Below, piece by piece: positions 1 through 8,545 of a DNA stretch of 64,000 nt. A program made the translations under genes and the position numbers. This DNA comes from an uncultured Paracoccaceae bacterium. Its GTDB lineage: Bacteria; Pseudomonadota; Alphaproteobacteria; Rhodobacterales; Rhodobacteraceae. Every line of letters starts with the position of its first letter. Position 1 is the first letter of the stretch. A model generated the notes under the pieces. That model did not search any database, was not told the origin of the DNA, and saw only the letters and a program-made list of their open reading frames with translations. The stretch is taken from positions 1 through 64,000 of the forward strand of contig CANMQO010000002.1 of assembly GCA_947500055.1 (NCBI GenBank). The letters are read 5' to 3'.

Positions 1-56
1 ACGGCTTCGATCTGATGCATGAAGGCAAATCAATCCGCGCCGTCGTCGAGTTCTAA
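1..56 (+). CDS. adhC: Class III alcohol dehydrogenase / S-(hydroxymethyl)glutathione dehydrogenase, C-terminal end (partial)
   Basis: Only the last 17 codons and a TAA stop are present, read in the frame that starts at base 3. The peptide contains GFDLMHEGKSIR and ends VVEF, which matches the conserved C-terminus of class III zinc alcohol dehydrogenases (glutathione-dependent formaldehyde oxidation). The 5' part lies outside the window, so the catalytic zinc site cannot be checked. The stop overlaps the 3' end of the convergent aconitase X gene by 27 bases, leaving no room for an intergenic terminator. The call rests on a short tail and is therefore tentative. Confidence 0.65.
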   Translation, partial: GFDLMHEGKSIRAVVEF

Positions 57-1742
57 ACACAGCCAGTCAGGCAAATCAGGGCGCGCGCGTCCGGTCACGG
101 CGGCCTCCGCACAATCACGCAGACTGCCAAACCGGACCTCGCGCCCTGTCAGCCCGTGGGCATAATGCGCGTATTTTCCGGAATTCGTCATCAACACCTG
201 TGCACTTGCGGGAAAGACAGGTTCCGTGATCGAACACCAGCATAGGTCAGGGATCACCCGAACACCTGCCAGCGTAAGTGCCTCAAGGATCCCTTCCTGC
301 GTCGCGGCAGCAAGGATATTGCGGCCAACGGTTGCGATGACATCCGCGACAAGTGGCGCGTGCTGAACGCGCAACAGGCGGGCAAATTCCCGGCATTCCG
401 TCAAAGACGCATGCGGGCTGCCAATCGCGACCAGGTCAACCTGCACAGGCCCCGCGTTGAAGCCGCTCCAAACCTGCGCCAAATCCTTAGGCGAAATATC
501 AAACTGCGTGGTATCAACCGGCACGGGCAGATCTCCCTCTGGCGTATGCCCCCGCACATGCAGCATTGGCGCGGCAGAGGTTGTGCCAAAAGCGGCGCAC
601 AGCGCCTTGAGGTCATCCGGCGTCGGTGAAGTGGCTTCAAGCCCCGTCAGAACCGGAATGGAATTGGGCGATTTGACACCGGCCAACCAACCCAGCATGG
701 GCCAGATGCTGTCGTCGTAGCGGTCGGGCAATGCGACGTTGATCACACATCCGGGTACCCGATTGGCCGCCAGATAAACACCGGTATTGGGGGCACGTCC
801 GGTCATCGCGATAAACAGATCAAGGTAATCGGGATGTTTCTGGGTCCGCGCGCCCAGCACTGAATTGGCATAGATCACCGCATTGGATTCAGACCAGCCA
901 ATCGGCTCATCCACTTGTGGCACATCATCCAGCAGGTAAGGGGCGCAGGTGAATGTCGGGCGGGCGCCCATGTTTACATAGGCATCGGCCAAGCGACTGG
1001 CCTTGCGGCCAAAATCGGGCTGGACATCCTGCGCCTGCCACCCCATCCGATCAACGGAAATCGCGTTGATCGTCGTTGGTATGCGCACTTGGGCACCCAT
1101 CCGCTGAATCGTCTCGGCAAAATCCAGATTGGCGTCATGGGCCAGAATACAGCCATCAATATGGGCGCGGGTCACGTCGATAAGATCACGCGCACCTTGG
1201 GCCGCAGCGATCAGGCATAGCACCTCCATCGCCACTTGTGCTGCCGGGCCATCCTGACCGGTCAGCATATCCTTATCCGCATCGCTGAGGGTCAATTGAT
1301 GCGGGTCAGGTTGGAGCAGGTCGATGGTCCGCCCATCGACGACCAGCTGCGTACCCCGCAGCTCTGCATGTTCAGCCTGGGCCAAGCGATCATAGTCCTC
1401 CGCAGGCAATCGCAGTACCGCAACCGGGCAGTCAAACAGACGCGCCGCAATCATCGCCCCCAGCGTCAGGATGTCTTCCTGCTCACGAAACACCAGTGCC
1501 GCCGGGGCGTGTCCGTTGCGGGCCAGCTGCAACATGACACCGCTGCCACTGCACGACCCGCGTGAGGTGGGCATGAGCACGATCCGCCCGGCCAACGCGG
1601 CACCACAATCAGGATGATGGGCGTCAATGATCACACCGGTATCAGGGTCAACACCGCCCCAGAAACTTAGCCCCTCCTGACAGGTTAGCACGTCACCAGC
1701 AGCATCGTTTTGGACCAGCAACAGGGGCGCGTTGGCAAACAT
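30..1742 (-). CDS. Aconitase X (AcnX), fused swivel and catalytic domains; cis-3-hydroxyproline dehydratase-like
   Basis: A 570-residue protein. The N-terminal ~130 residues form the AcnX swivel domain (DUF126-like, with PTSRGSCSGSGV) and the rest is the catalytic DUF521 domain. Visible family motifs include GWSESNAVIYANSVLGAR, TCAPYL, a CWC near the C-terminus and TNSGKYAHYA followed by REVRFGSLRDC. The cysteines fit Fe-S ligands. Characterised bacterial AcnX enzymes dehydrate cis-3-hydroxy-L-proline, while archaeal ones act on mevalonate 5-phosphate. The substrate here is not known. An ATG at 1742 is chosen because it overlaps the stop of the upstream phosphatase as TGATG; a TTG one codon earlier is less likely. 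It is the last gene of a six-gene unit with a quaternary-amine-type transporter. No proline racemase or other hydroxyproline gene is adjacent, so the cis-3-hydroxyproline assignment is weak. Confidence 0.88.
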   Translation of the reverse strand: MFANAPLLLVQNDAAGDVLTCQEGLSFWGGVDPDTGVIIDAHHPDCGAALAGRIVLMPTSRGSCSGSGVMLQLARNGHAPAALVFREQEDILTLGAMIAARLFDCPVAVLRLPAEDYDRLAQAEHAELRGTQLVVDGRTIDLLQPDPHQLTLSDADKDMLTGQDGPAAQVAMEVLCLIAAAQGARDLIDVTRAHIDGCILAHDANLDFAETIQRMGAQVRIPTTINAISVDRMGWQAQDVQPDFGRKASRLADAYVNMGARPTFTCAPYLLDDVPQVDEPIGWSESNAVIYANSVLGARTQKHPDYLDLFIAMTGRAPNTGVYLAANRVPGCVINVALPDRYDDSIWPMLGWLAGVKSPNSIPVLTGLEATSPTPDDLKALCAAFGTTSAAPMLHVRGHTPEGDLPVPVDTTQFDISPKDLAQVWSGFNAGPVQVDLVAIGSPHASLTECREFARLLRVQHAPLVADVIATVGRNILAAATQEGILEALTLAGVRVIPDLCWCSITEPVFPASAQVLMTNSGKYAHYAHGLTGREVRFGSLRDCAEAAVTGRARPDLPDWLCLELDDGAD

Positions 1743-2524
1743 CAAAGATGCAAGGTCGCGTCGGCGATCTGCAGCAACTCGTCGAACACGCCCGCATTGC
1801 CCGCCACGACACGGCCCCCATTTGCAATCATGTCGTCGGCGGATTGCGCCTCAACACGGCCACCCGCCTCGGCAATGATCAACTGGCCCGCCAGACAATC
1901 CCAGGCGTTCATGTGCCCTTCGAGATATCCAATCAAACGACCCGCCGCGACATAGGCCAGTGACAGCGCGCCAGAGCCGTTGCGATGAAACACACCGCCA
2001 CGTGACACGACGGCATCAATCACAGCCACCAAACTCGCCTTGCTGATCCGGTTGCAATAGCCGGTGCTGATCGCACCCCGGCTGATCACCGCATCGGTTG
2101 GCATGCGCAGGGGCGCATCATTCAGCATCGCGCCAGCCCCCCTGACGGCATGGAATGCCTCATCGTGAACTGGGTCGTGGATCACGCCGATCTGGGTCGC
2201 GTCATCCTTGACGATGGCAATCACGACGCACCAGGCTGGCATGGCATTGATGAAGTTCGACGTGCCGTCAATCGGATCAATCACCCAGCGATAGCCGGTT
2301 GTGCCGGGTTTTGGCGCATGTTCCTCGCCCACGATCCCATCATCGGGAAACGCCGCCGCGATCAATTCGCGGACATGCAATTCGACATTCTGATCCGCCT
2401 CGGTGACGAAATCCTGCAGGCCCTTGCTGACCACCTCCAGCGTGGGCAGGCGGCGGTAGTAATCCAGCGCCAGAGCGCCACCGCTTTTGGCAATCTCAAT
2501 CGCGGCCTTCAACCGGTCATCCAT
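1742..2524 (-). CDS. Inositol monophosphatase family protein
   Basis: A 260-residue Mg-dependent phosphatase of the IMPase fold. The metal-site motifs are GEEHAP, WVIDPIDGTSNF and, near the C-terminus, WDCLAGQLIIAEAGG, all intact, so activity is expected. Family members hydrolyse inositol phosphates, histidinol phosphate or 3'(2')-phosphoadenosine phosphates, and the motifs alone do not decide between these. The ATG start at 2524 gives the usual family length. The stop is coupled by TGATG to the aconitase X gene downstream, and the transporter permease lies 69 bases upstream. A role in the same catabolic unit is inferred from this arrangement; a general housekeeping phosphatase is the alternative. 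Confidence 0.88.
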   Translation of the reverse strand: MDDRLKAAIEIAKSGGALALDYYRRLPTLEVVSKGLQDFVTEADQNVELHVRELIAAAFPDDGIVGEEHAPKPGTTGYRWVIDPIDGTSNFINAMPAWCVVIAIVKDDATQIGVIHDPVHDEAFHAVRGAGAMLNDAPLRMPTDAVISRGAISTGYCNRISKASLVAVIDAVVSRGGVFHRNGSGALSLAYVAAGRLIGYLEGHMNAWDCLAGQLIIAEAGGRVEAQSADDMIANGGRVVAGNAGVFDELLQIADATLHL

Positions 2525-2593
2525 CCTGTCACTCCTTCACGCGCCTTTGTTAGCGAAGGTGTGGCACATGTCCGGCATACAGGCCAGCCCGGC

Positions 2594-4081
2594 TTAGTCG
2601 CGTTTGCCCTGCACGATCCGGTCAAGGATCATCGCGCAGAACAGGATGGCAAAGCCAGCCAGAATCCCCTGCCCAACGGACGCATATTGCAGCGCTTCCA
2701 GCACATCCTCACCCAGCCCCTTGGCACCAATCAGCGATGCGACCACAACCATCGCAAGGCTCAGCATGATAGTCTGGTTGACCCCGGCCAGAATGGATGG
2801 GGCGGCAAGCGGCAAGTCGACCTTGGTCAGCAAAAACCACTTTGACGCGCCATAAGCGATGGCGGCCTCGCGAATGGTTTCAGGCACGCCCCGCAAGCCC
2901 AGCACGGTCAGGCGCACGACAGGGGTGCCGCCAAAAATCATTGTGGTGACAACCGCAGCAGGCTTGCCCGTTCCGAAAAACGCGATCACCGGGATCATGA
3001 AGACAAAGGCAGGCATGGTCTGCATGAAATCCATGATCGGGCGGACGATGGCATAGAACCGGGGACGACGGGCGCAGAACAGGCCCACGGGAATGCCGAT
3101 GGCGATTGAGATACAGGCCGCCGTGCCCAGCAGGGCAAGCGTCGTCATCGCCTTTTCCCAGAACCCCAAAAAGCCCATATAGGCCAGAAAGGCAGCGGCG
3201 AAAATCGCGGCCCGGCTGCCCGCCGATAACCATGTCAGAAGGATGATGAAACTGCCGATAACGGGCCATGGGGTATCGACAAACAGCACCTCCAAAGCAT
3301 CCAGAACCGTGCGAATACCCAACGTGATCAGCTGGAAAAACCATTCACCGGATTCGATGATAAAGGCGAAAAACGCCTCCACCTTATCAATGGCATCCAG
3401 CCGGATATCGGGGCTTGTCGGAAAATCCGTGAGCCACGTGATCGCACCGGGAAAGGCGTAGTGAATGACGCTGGTGCCAATCACCAGCACGGCAAAAAGG
3501 GCGGCAAGCGCTGTGCGCGCCGGGTTCAGGCCCGCACTGATCGAACTATCCGACAACCAGTCAGAATAGCGTTTTTCCAGCGCGGTATTCGCCACAACCC
3601 CGGCAATGGCCTTGACCACGATCAGGGCGACAAGCCCCGTCAGGGCGACCCAAATCGCCCCCGCCTCCAATTGCGCTATCTCGGCCTGCACGCCCACAAT
3701 CGCGTCTTCCAGCGACTTGATCGTGCGTTCGAACACATCGACATTATCGGCATTGCGATCCTTGGCCGCCTGCAACTGTTCACGGCGGAATTCAAGCGTG
3801 CCTTCGATCTGGGCGATGCGTTCGCGGGCACTGGCCCCCAGATCACCAAACAAGCCACGGCCCAGCTGGATATAGGCGAATGCCTCAAGAATAACGAAGG
3901 TCAGCGCCCAGTTCCAAAGGCCGCGCATGCCAAACCAGATCGGCCCAAGCAGGGCAGCCACCCAGTTGAAGGTCCATGTAAAGGCCGCACTCGCCCCGAT
4001 CTTCAGGAACTGATCACGGTAGTAACCGGGGCTTGTCGCCACGAAATCGGCCAGCAATTCATCTTTGGTTTTGTCAGTCAT
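2594..4081 (-). CDS. ProW-type ABC transporter permease with N-terminal coiled-coil extension
   Basis: A 495-residue inner-membrane permease of the glycine betaine/proline/choline (ProW, OpuAB) family. The C-terminal ~280 residues are the standard permease domain, including the EAAIAYGAS-x-W coupling region that contacts the ATPase. The N-terminal ~200 residues are unusual: hydrophobic segments around an aromatic WNWALTFVILEAF stretch, then a charged helix rich in E, K, R and Q (roughly residues 85-140) that looks coiled-coil, then another membrane segment. Family members are commonly about 280-400 residues. The ATG at 4081 lies two bases after the ATPase stop, so translation is probably coupled. 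The likely cargo is a quaternary amine, but the exact one cannot be read from sequence. Confidence 0.87.
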   Translation of the reverse strand: MTDKTKDELLADFVATSPGYYRDQFLKIGASAAFTWTFNWVAALLGPIWFGMRGLWNWALTFVILEAFAYIQLGRGLFGDLGASARERIAQIEGTLEFRREQLQAAKDRNADNVDVFERTIKSLEDAIVGVQAEIAQLEAGAIWVALTGLVALIVVKAIAGVVANTALEKRYSDWLSDSSISAGLNPARTALAALFAVLVIGTSVIHYAFPGAITWLTDFPTSPDIRLDAIDKVEAFFAFIIESGEWFFQLITLGIRTVLDALEVLFVDTPWPVIGSFIILLTWLSAGSRAAIFAAAFLAYMGFLGFWEKAMTTLALLGTAACISIAIGIPVGLFCARRPRFYAIVRPIMDFMQTMPAFVFMIPVIAFFGTGKPAAVVTTMIFGGTPVVRLTVLGLRGVPETIREAAIAYGASKWFLLTKVDLPLAAPSILAGVNQTIMLSLAMVVVASLIGAKGLGEDVLEALQYASVGQGILAGFAILFCAMILDRIVQGKRD

Positions 4082-4083
4082 GG

Positions 4084-5172
4084 TCAGGACGTCTCCGTGC
4101 CTTCGATGACAGTGCGCAACAGGTCAGACCGGGTAATCACTCCGATCCGTGCGCCATGGTCATCAATGATTGCGGCGGGCTGGTCAGTGGCGATGGCAGC
4201 ATCGATCAGCTCCCCCAGATGTGCATCATGGGCAAAGGCACGGGCAGTCTCCGCCAGGGTGCCATGGGCGCTTTCAAACTGCGCGAGGTCCTGCATGACC
4301 GCATGGGCGCGCACAACTTTCAGCCGGGAAATCCCGGCCACAAAATCCGATACGTAATCATCCACCGGGTTCATCACGATATCTTCGGGGGTGCCAGTCT
4401 GGATCACCATACCGTCACGCATGATCGCGATGCGGTCACCGATGCGCACCGCCTCATCCAGATCATGGGTGATGAACACGGTGGTCTTGTTCATATTGGC
4501 GGCCAACCCCATGAACTCGCCCTGCAACTGGCGACGGATCAGCGGATCCAGCGCCGAAAACGGTTCATCCATCAACAGGATTTCCGGGTCAGCGGCCAAT
4601 GCGCGGGCAAGGCCCACGCGTTGCTGCATCCCACCAGACAGCTCATGAGCAAACTTGTTACCCCAGCCGGTCAGATCAACCATCTCAACCGTGCGTTCGG
4701 CCACTTCCATGCGCTGGTTTTTCGACACGCCGCGAATTTCCAGTGGCAGGGCGACGTTATCCAACACCGACCGATGCGGCATCAGAGCGAAGTTCTGAAA
4801 CACCATGGCGATGTGTTCGTTGCGGTACTGACGCAACGCATCGGGGGACATCGCCATAATATCCTGCCCGTTGACGACGATCTGGCCTGCTGTGGGTTCC
4901 AGCAGGCGGTTGATATGACGGACAAGCGTTGATTTGCCCGACCCGGACAGGCCCATCACGCAGAAAATCTCGCCCGGTTTGATATGCATGGTCGCATCCG
5001 CGACGCCGATGACGCAGTTATACTTCTCAAGCACCTGTTTCTTGGTGATCCCATTGGCGCGCACATCTTCGATTGCCTCGGTCGCGCGGGCGCCGAAAAT
5101 CTTCCAGACATTTGATATTTCAATGGCGAATTCTTGCGTCACGCTTGCGTCCCCCGGGGCCGGTGTTGGCAC
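4084..5172 (-). CDS. ProV-type ABC transporter ATP-binding protein with CBS-like C-terminus
   Basis: An ATPase of up to 362 residues. It has Walker A GLSGSGKST, Q-loop MVFQNFALMPH, signature LSGGMQQRVGLARALA and Walker B ILLMDEPFSALDP, in the form typical of ProV/OpuAA. The N-terminal ~60 residues precede the nucleotide-binding core, as in ProV. The C-terminal ~80 residues resemble a CBS region, often an ionic-strength or nucleotide sensor in this family. The start is uncertain: the GTG at 5172 has no clear ribosome-binding site, whereas a GTG at 5142 follows a GGGGGA with 7-base spacing and would give 352 residues. The gene lies 30 bases after the binding-protein gene and 2 bases before the permease, so the three form one importer. 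Confidence 0.88.
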   Translation of the reverse strand: MPTPAPGDASVTQEFAIEISNVWKIFGARATEAIEDVRANGITKKQVLEKYNCVIGVADATMHIKPGEIFCVMGLSGSGKSTLVRHINRLLEPTAGQIVVNGQDIMAMSPDALRQYRNEHIAMVFQNFALMPHRSVLDNVALPLEIRGVSKNQRMEVAERTVEMVDLTGWGNKFAHELSGGMQQRVGLARALAADPEILLMDEPFSALDPLIRRQLQGEFMGLAANMNKTTVFITHDLDEAVRIGDRIAIMRDGMVIQTGTPEDIVMNPVDDYVSDFVAGISRLKVVRAHAVMQDLAQFESAHGTLAETARAFAHDAHLGELIDAAIATDQPAAIIDDHGARIGVITRSDLLRTVIEGTETS

Positions 5173-5202
5173 CGCGCAAAACCGCGCGATGCCACTTTGT
5201 GG

Positions 5203-6153
5203 TTAAAGGCCGAGCCAGGCGTCGACACGCTCTGAGTTGGCGGCAACCCAATCACGGGCGACGTCAGCGGGGTCTTTGCCACCTTCGATCTGGAAGGCAA
5301 AATCAGACACGGTTTCACCATCCAGCTGGATATTGGCCAACAGATCCGCAATCGCAGGCGACCGGTCAGGCAATGTGCCGGAATAGGCGATTTGCACGTT
5401 TTTCAACGCGTCTTCTGTCATGACCTTCGACTTTTCGAACCAATCGGGGTCATCGGATGGCTGGATCGCGATATACTGTTCGGGATCAAAGGGCGGCTCT
5501 GACAGGCGCACGATATCATGCTGGAACCAGATCGCATGCGGCGAATAGCAATAGAAGGCATAGCCGATATCCTTGCGGATACTGTCGCCAACGGTCGCTG
5601 TCATCACCGCTTGATCGGCGCGGATCGGTTCCATAAACGGCATCAGGCCGTAATCACGAACCTTGACCTCGTTCACGTTGGCCGACGCCCAACCGGGGGC
5701 ACCAATCCAGATCTCGCCCTTGCCATTGCCATCGCTATCCATCAGCGATGCAATCTCTGGCCGGGCCAGATCAAAGATCGAGGTTACGTTATTGGCTTCC
5801 GAAAACGCCCGGCTGACGCAAAAGCTCTGCTTTCCCTCATATGAGTTTTCGGACAGGATCACCGTGCCTTCTTCCTCGACATATTTATCGGTAAAGCTTT
5901 GCTGGTTGGGCAGCCAGACATCGGGGTGTACGTCAATATCGCCTTTGCCTTGGCCCATCGCCTGAAAGATGCTGGCATTATTGCCAGGGACCAGCTCTGC
6001 CTCACCACCCATACGTGTTTCGACGATTTCGGCGATCAGATGGGCGATGGCTTGTGCGCCGGTCCATGCCGGCGCGCCGATCTTGACCTCTTCGGCAGAT
6101 GCGGCACCCGCCATCGATAGGGCGAAGGCGCTGGTAAATAGGAATTTTTTCAT
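5203..6153 (-). CDS. ProX/OpuAC-type periplasmic substrate-binding protein
   Basis: A 316-residue secreted protein. Residues 1-20 are a signal peptide with a cleavage site after ASA. The mature part follows the glycine betaine/choline-binding fold: APAWTGA near the start, VPGNNASIFQAMGQGKGDIDVHPDVW, GAPGWASANVNEV and YCYSPHAIWFQHDI. Several Trp and Tyr residues sit where this family builds an aromatic cage around a quaternary ammonium group, so a betaine-like ligand is inferred. The ATG at 6153 is chosen because GGAGAG lies 4 bases upstream; an in-frame GTG 4 codons earlier overlaps that site. It is the second gene of the run, 50 bases after the alpha/beta hydrolase. Confidence 0.9.
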   Translation of the reverse strand: MKKFLFTSAFALSMAGAASAEEVKIGAPAWTGAQAIAHLIAEIVETRMGGEAELVPGNNASIFQAMGQGKGDIDVHPDVWLPNQQSFTDKYVEEEGTVILSENSYEGKQSFCVSRAFSEANNVTSIFDLARPEIASLMDSDGNGKGEIWIGAPGWASANVNEVKVRDYGLMPFMEPIRADQAVMTATVGDSIRKDIGYAFYCYSPHAIWFQHDIVRLSEPPFDPEQYIAIQPSDDPDWFEKSKVMTEDALKNVQIAYSGTLPDRSPAIADLLANIQLDGETVSDFAFQIEGGKDPADVARDWVAANSERVDAWLGL

Positions 6154-6203
6154 GTTTCTCTCCACTGTTGGTTAGCGCGCCGCCGGCTGGCGCAATCTGT
6201 TCT

Positions 6204-7046
6204 TCAGACATTTTCCGGCAGAAACTTCTCCACGATTGCGTTGAAAATCTCAGGCTGCTCCATATGGGCGTTGTGGCCACAGCCCGGCAAAACGCCCAGA
6301 CTGCTGCCCTTGATCCCGCGCCACAGCGCCTCGGGCTGCGACCAGCCATAGGAGCGATCACAATCCCCCCAGATCACCAGCGTTGGCTGGGTGATCTGAT
6401 CCAACGATGCACGGCCGTCCCAGCCCTCCATCGCCGCCAGCCCGGACAGGGCAGTCGCCACGCTGACATTTTCGCCGAGACGGGCGCAGGTGGCGAAACC
6501 TTCGGCATCCTCGCCCTCTTTGAACCATGTTGCGGCGATCCGGCGGGCGGTGGCCGCCGCCCCGTCGCTACGCACCCGGTCGCGCGACGCATCAAGCGTT
6601 TCAAACCGGTCGGGCATCACACCACGCGGCCCGGTGCCGTAGCAGACGAGCCGGTCAATCCGGTCTGGGGCGAGGGCTGCCATTTGCTGTGCAATCATTC
6701 CGCCCATTGAGTGGCCCAGAAGGTGGAACCGCGTGACACCAATTCCATCAAGGAAGGTCAAAATCTGGTTGGCGTACCCCTCAATCGTATTGAGCGAGGG
6801 CTGCTCGGTGTTGCCGCCATAGCCCGAAAGCTCGGGCACAATGACATCAAATTTGTCGCGAAAGGCTGCGACTTGTTGCTCCCACAAAGCGGCCCCGCCA
6901 AAATATCCGTGCAGCAATACCAGCGGGAACCCTTTGCCACTGCGCAAGTAGGTGAGACCACTATCAGCGTCTTGCTCAGCTACGACATTCACGTACACGG
7001 TGCCTTTCTGCAGTTCAGGGGCCAGGACCCTTTGCGCCTTCTCCAC
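6204..7046 (-). CDS. Alpha/beta hydrolase
   Basis: A 280-residue alpha/beta-fold hydrolase. The oxyanion region is LLHGYFGG, the nucleophile elbow is GHSMGG, and a late GCGHNAHMEQPE supplies the catalytic histidine. The probable acid is in the VIWGDCDR strand. It has no signal peptide and is expected in the cytoplasm. Ester or C-C bond substrates are possible and the family is too broad to say more. The GTG start at 7046 is not certain: other in-frame GTGs downstream (AAAGGCACCGTG) would shorten the protein by about 16-18 residues. It is the first gene of the minus-strand unit and is divergent from a LysR regulator, which suggests that regulator controls it. Confidence 0.82.
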   Translation of the reverse strand: MEKAQRVLAPELQKGTVYVNVVAEQDADSGLTYLRSGKGFPLVLLHGYFGGAALWEQQVAAFRDKFDVIVPELSGYGGNTEQPSLNTIEGYANQILTFLDGIGVTRFHLLGHSMGGMIAQQMAALAPDRIDRLVCYGTGPRGVMPDRFETLDASRDRVRSDGAAATARRIAATWFKEGEDAEGFATCARLGENVSVATALSGLAAMEGWDGRASLDQITQPTLVIWGDCDRSYGWSQPEALWRGIKGSSLGVLPGCGHNAHMEQPEIFNAIVEKFLPENV

Positions 7047-7188
7047 CTGACGTCAAAGGTGATGCCAGATTACAATAGAAGCCTAGACACGAATCCGCCG
7101 ACCACGCCAATTCAAACAATGCATCGCGTTATTCCGAATTTGCATGACATTCATTTTTGGTTTAAATTCAAAGAGAAAGGTGTACTCT
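7047..7188. promoter_or_regulatory. Divergent promoter region between hydrolase operon and LysR gene
   Basis: About 140 bases separate the two divergent starts. The region is more AT-rich than its neighbours near 7120-7175 and contains the partial dyad GAAT-N9-ATTC (GAATTTGCATGACATTC), a plausible LysR-type site. Classical divergent LysR arrangements place the regulator's operator here, controlling both directions. No -35/-10 pair stands out clearly. The regulatory reading is inference. Confidence 0.4.
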
Positions 7189-8079
7189 ATGGATCTAAAT
7201 TGGCTTAGAGATTTCGTTTGCCTCGGGCGAACACTCAGCTTTACCCGTGCCGCCGAAGAACGAAACATAACCCAATCCGCGTTTAGCCGGCGCGTCAAAT
7301 CGCTTGAAAACTGGATGGGCGTCGCGTTGGTCGATCGGGCCACATTTCCGGTTCAACTCTCACCGGCAGGCAAGCAATTTCTGCCCATAGCCAAGGCCGC
7401 TATCGCGGAACTAATCGATGCCCGACAAGCCATCAGAGAGCAGGATCAGGGCGACATTTCATTTCAGCGATTTGCAGTACTCCACACGATTTCTGTGAAC
7501 TACCTGACGTCACGGCTGGAAGAGCTCGAGGCCGAAATCAAAGACCTCAAGGCGCGGGTTATCTCCGATAGTCTCAGCACCTGCTGCCAACTTCTAGCAG
7601 ACGGCGGTTGTGACTTTCTGCTCTGCTACCGACACCCCGACGTGCCGCTGGTATTGGATGAGAGCCAGTTCACCCGCATTGATCTGGGCACAGAGAAAAT
7701 GGTGCCAGTCGCGCTAAAAACTGCCATCGACAGGCATGGCTGGCAACTGCCTGGCACAGCCGACGTCCCCGCACCTTATCTCGCTTACGAACGGTCCTCT
7801 TTCCTGGGGGCGGTGGTCGATCAGACGCTTGGCAAACAGCAGGTCCATCTCAATGTCCAATACGTTGACGGGCTGGTCGAGGCCATCAAAAGGCGTGTCC
7901 TCAACGGCGTTGGCATCGGCTGGTTGCCCTACTCTGCTATTCGAGCAGAACTGGAGAATGGCGTGGTCCAGCAGGTTGGATCCGCGTCACAGGAGGCGCA
8001 AATGACGTTATCCGTATTCAGCTCACCTGAGCGACTGAACGACAAAGGGCGAGAAGTGTGGAAACGTTTCGATGCATGA
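7189..8079 (+). CDS. LysR family transcriptional regulator
   Basis: A 296-residue regulator. Residues 1-60 are the LysR winged helix-turn-helix (DLNWLRDFVCLG, then SFTRAAEERNITQSAFSRRVKSLE), and the remainder is the periplasmic-binding-like effector domain. The helix-turn-helix resembles the YjiE/HypT subgroup. The ATG at 7189 is preferred because AAAGG lies 8 bases upstream and the family starts at this point; an in-frame ATG 15 codons earlier lacks a ribosome-binding site. It is divergent from the hydrolase/transporter/aconitase X unit, which it probably regulates. The inducer is unknown. Confidence 0.9.
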   Translation: MDLNWLRDFVCLGRTLSFTRAAEERNITQSAFSRRVKSLENWMGVALVDRATFPVQLSPAGKQFLPIAKAAIAELIDARQAIREQDQGDISFQRFAVLHTISVNYLTSRLEELEAEIKDLKARVISDSLSTCCQLLADGGCDFLLCYRHPDVPLVLDESQFTRIDLGTEKMVPVALKTAIDRHGWQLPGTADVPAPYLAYERSSFLGAVVDQTLGKQQVHLNVQYVDGLVEAIKRRVLNGVGIGWLPYSAIRAELENGVVQQVGSASQEAQMTLSVFSSPERLNDKGREVWKRFDA

Positions 8080-8252
8080 CAATGCAGGCAAACAATCGGC
8101 AGCTTCCTGAGCAATGGCTGTGTCAATCTCTCCCCTCGATGGGAGGTGAAACCTTGCGTCATCTCAAACATTAGTTGACGATTGTTCCCAGGCGCGGTGC
8201 TGGATCACGCCAGCGCGGGTAAGAATAATGATCCGACATGAAGGGACAGAAT

Positions 8253-8531
8253 ATGGAACAGCTTATCATTCAACTGATTTCCGGGGCCGTTGGCGGAAAT
8301 GTGGCCGGCGGGGTCTTGAAGAACCTATCTCTGGGAACACTTGGTAACTCAATCGCCGGGATCGTCGGCGGTGGTCTGGGTGGTCAGATCATCAGCATGC
8401 TGACCGACGGTGCAGCGGCCGGCGGCGGGCTGGATATTGCCAGCATCCTGACGCAGGTCGCCAGTGGTGGCGTCGGAGGTGGTGTGGCACTTGCCGTCGT
8501 GGGCGTGATCAAGAACATGATGGCAAAATAG
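8253..8531 (+). CDS. Small glycine-rich hydrophobic protein of unknown function
   Basis: A 92-residue protein dominated by glycine, alanine and small hydrophobic residues, with repeated GG and GxxxG steps (AVGGNVAGG, VGGGLGGQ, SGGVGGGVA) and a short charged tail, KNMMAK. Two or three membrane-embedded or membrane-associating helices are likely. There is no cleavable signal. The ATG at 8253 has GGGA 6 bases upstream and is preferred to the ATG at 8238. I do not recognise the family. The composition recalls holin-like or class II bacteriocin-like peptides, but no export or immunity gene is nearby, so that is not claimed. A strong inverted repeat follows the stop. Confidence 0.65.
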   Translation: MEQLIIQLISGAVGGNVAGGVLKNLSLGTLGNSIAGIVGGGLGGQIISMLTDGAAAGGGLDIASILTQVASGGVGGGVALAVVGVIKNMMAK

Positions 8532-8545
8532 GCCATCGATTTGCT

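Noticed and set aside
2525..2593. Imperfect hairpin between the permease and phosphatase genes
   Set aside because: Stem contains bulges and mismatches, so an operon-splitting terminator is not supported.
8253..8531. Bacteriocin precursor interpretation of the Gly-rich peptide
   Set aside because: No double-glycine leader cleavage site with mature peptide cysteines, no immunity or export gene nearby.
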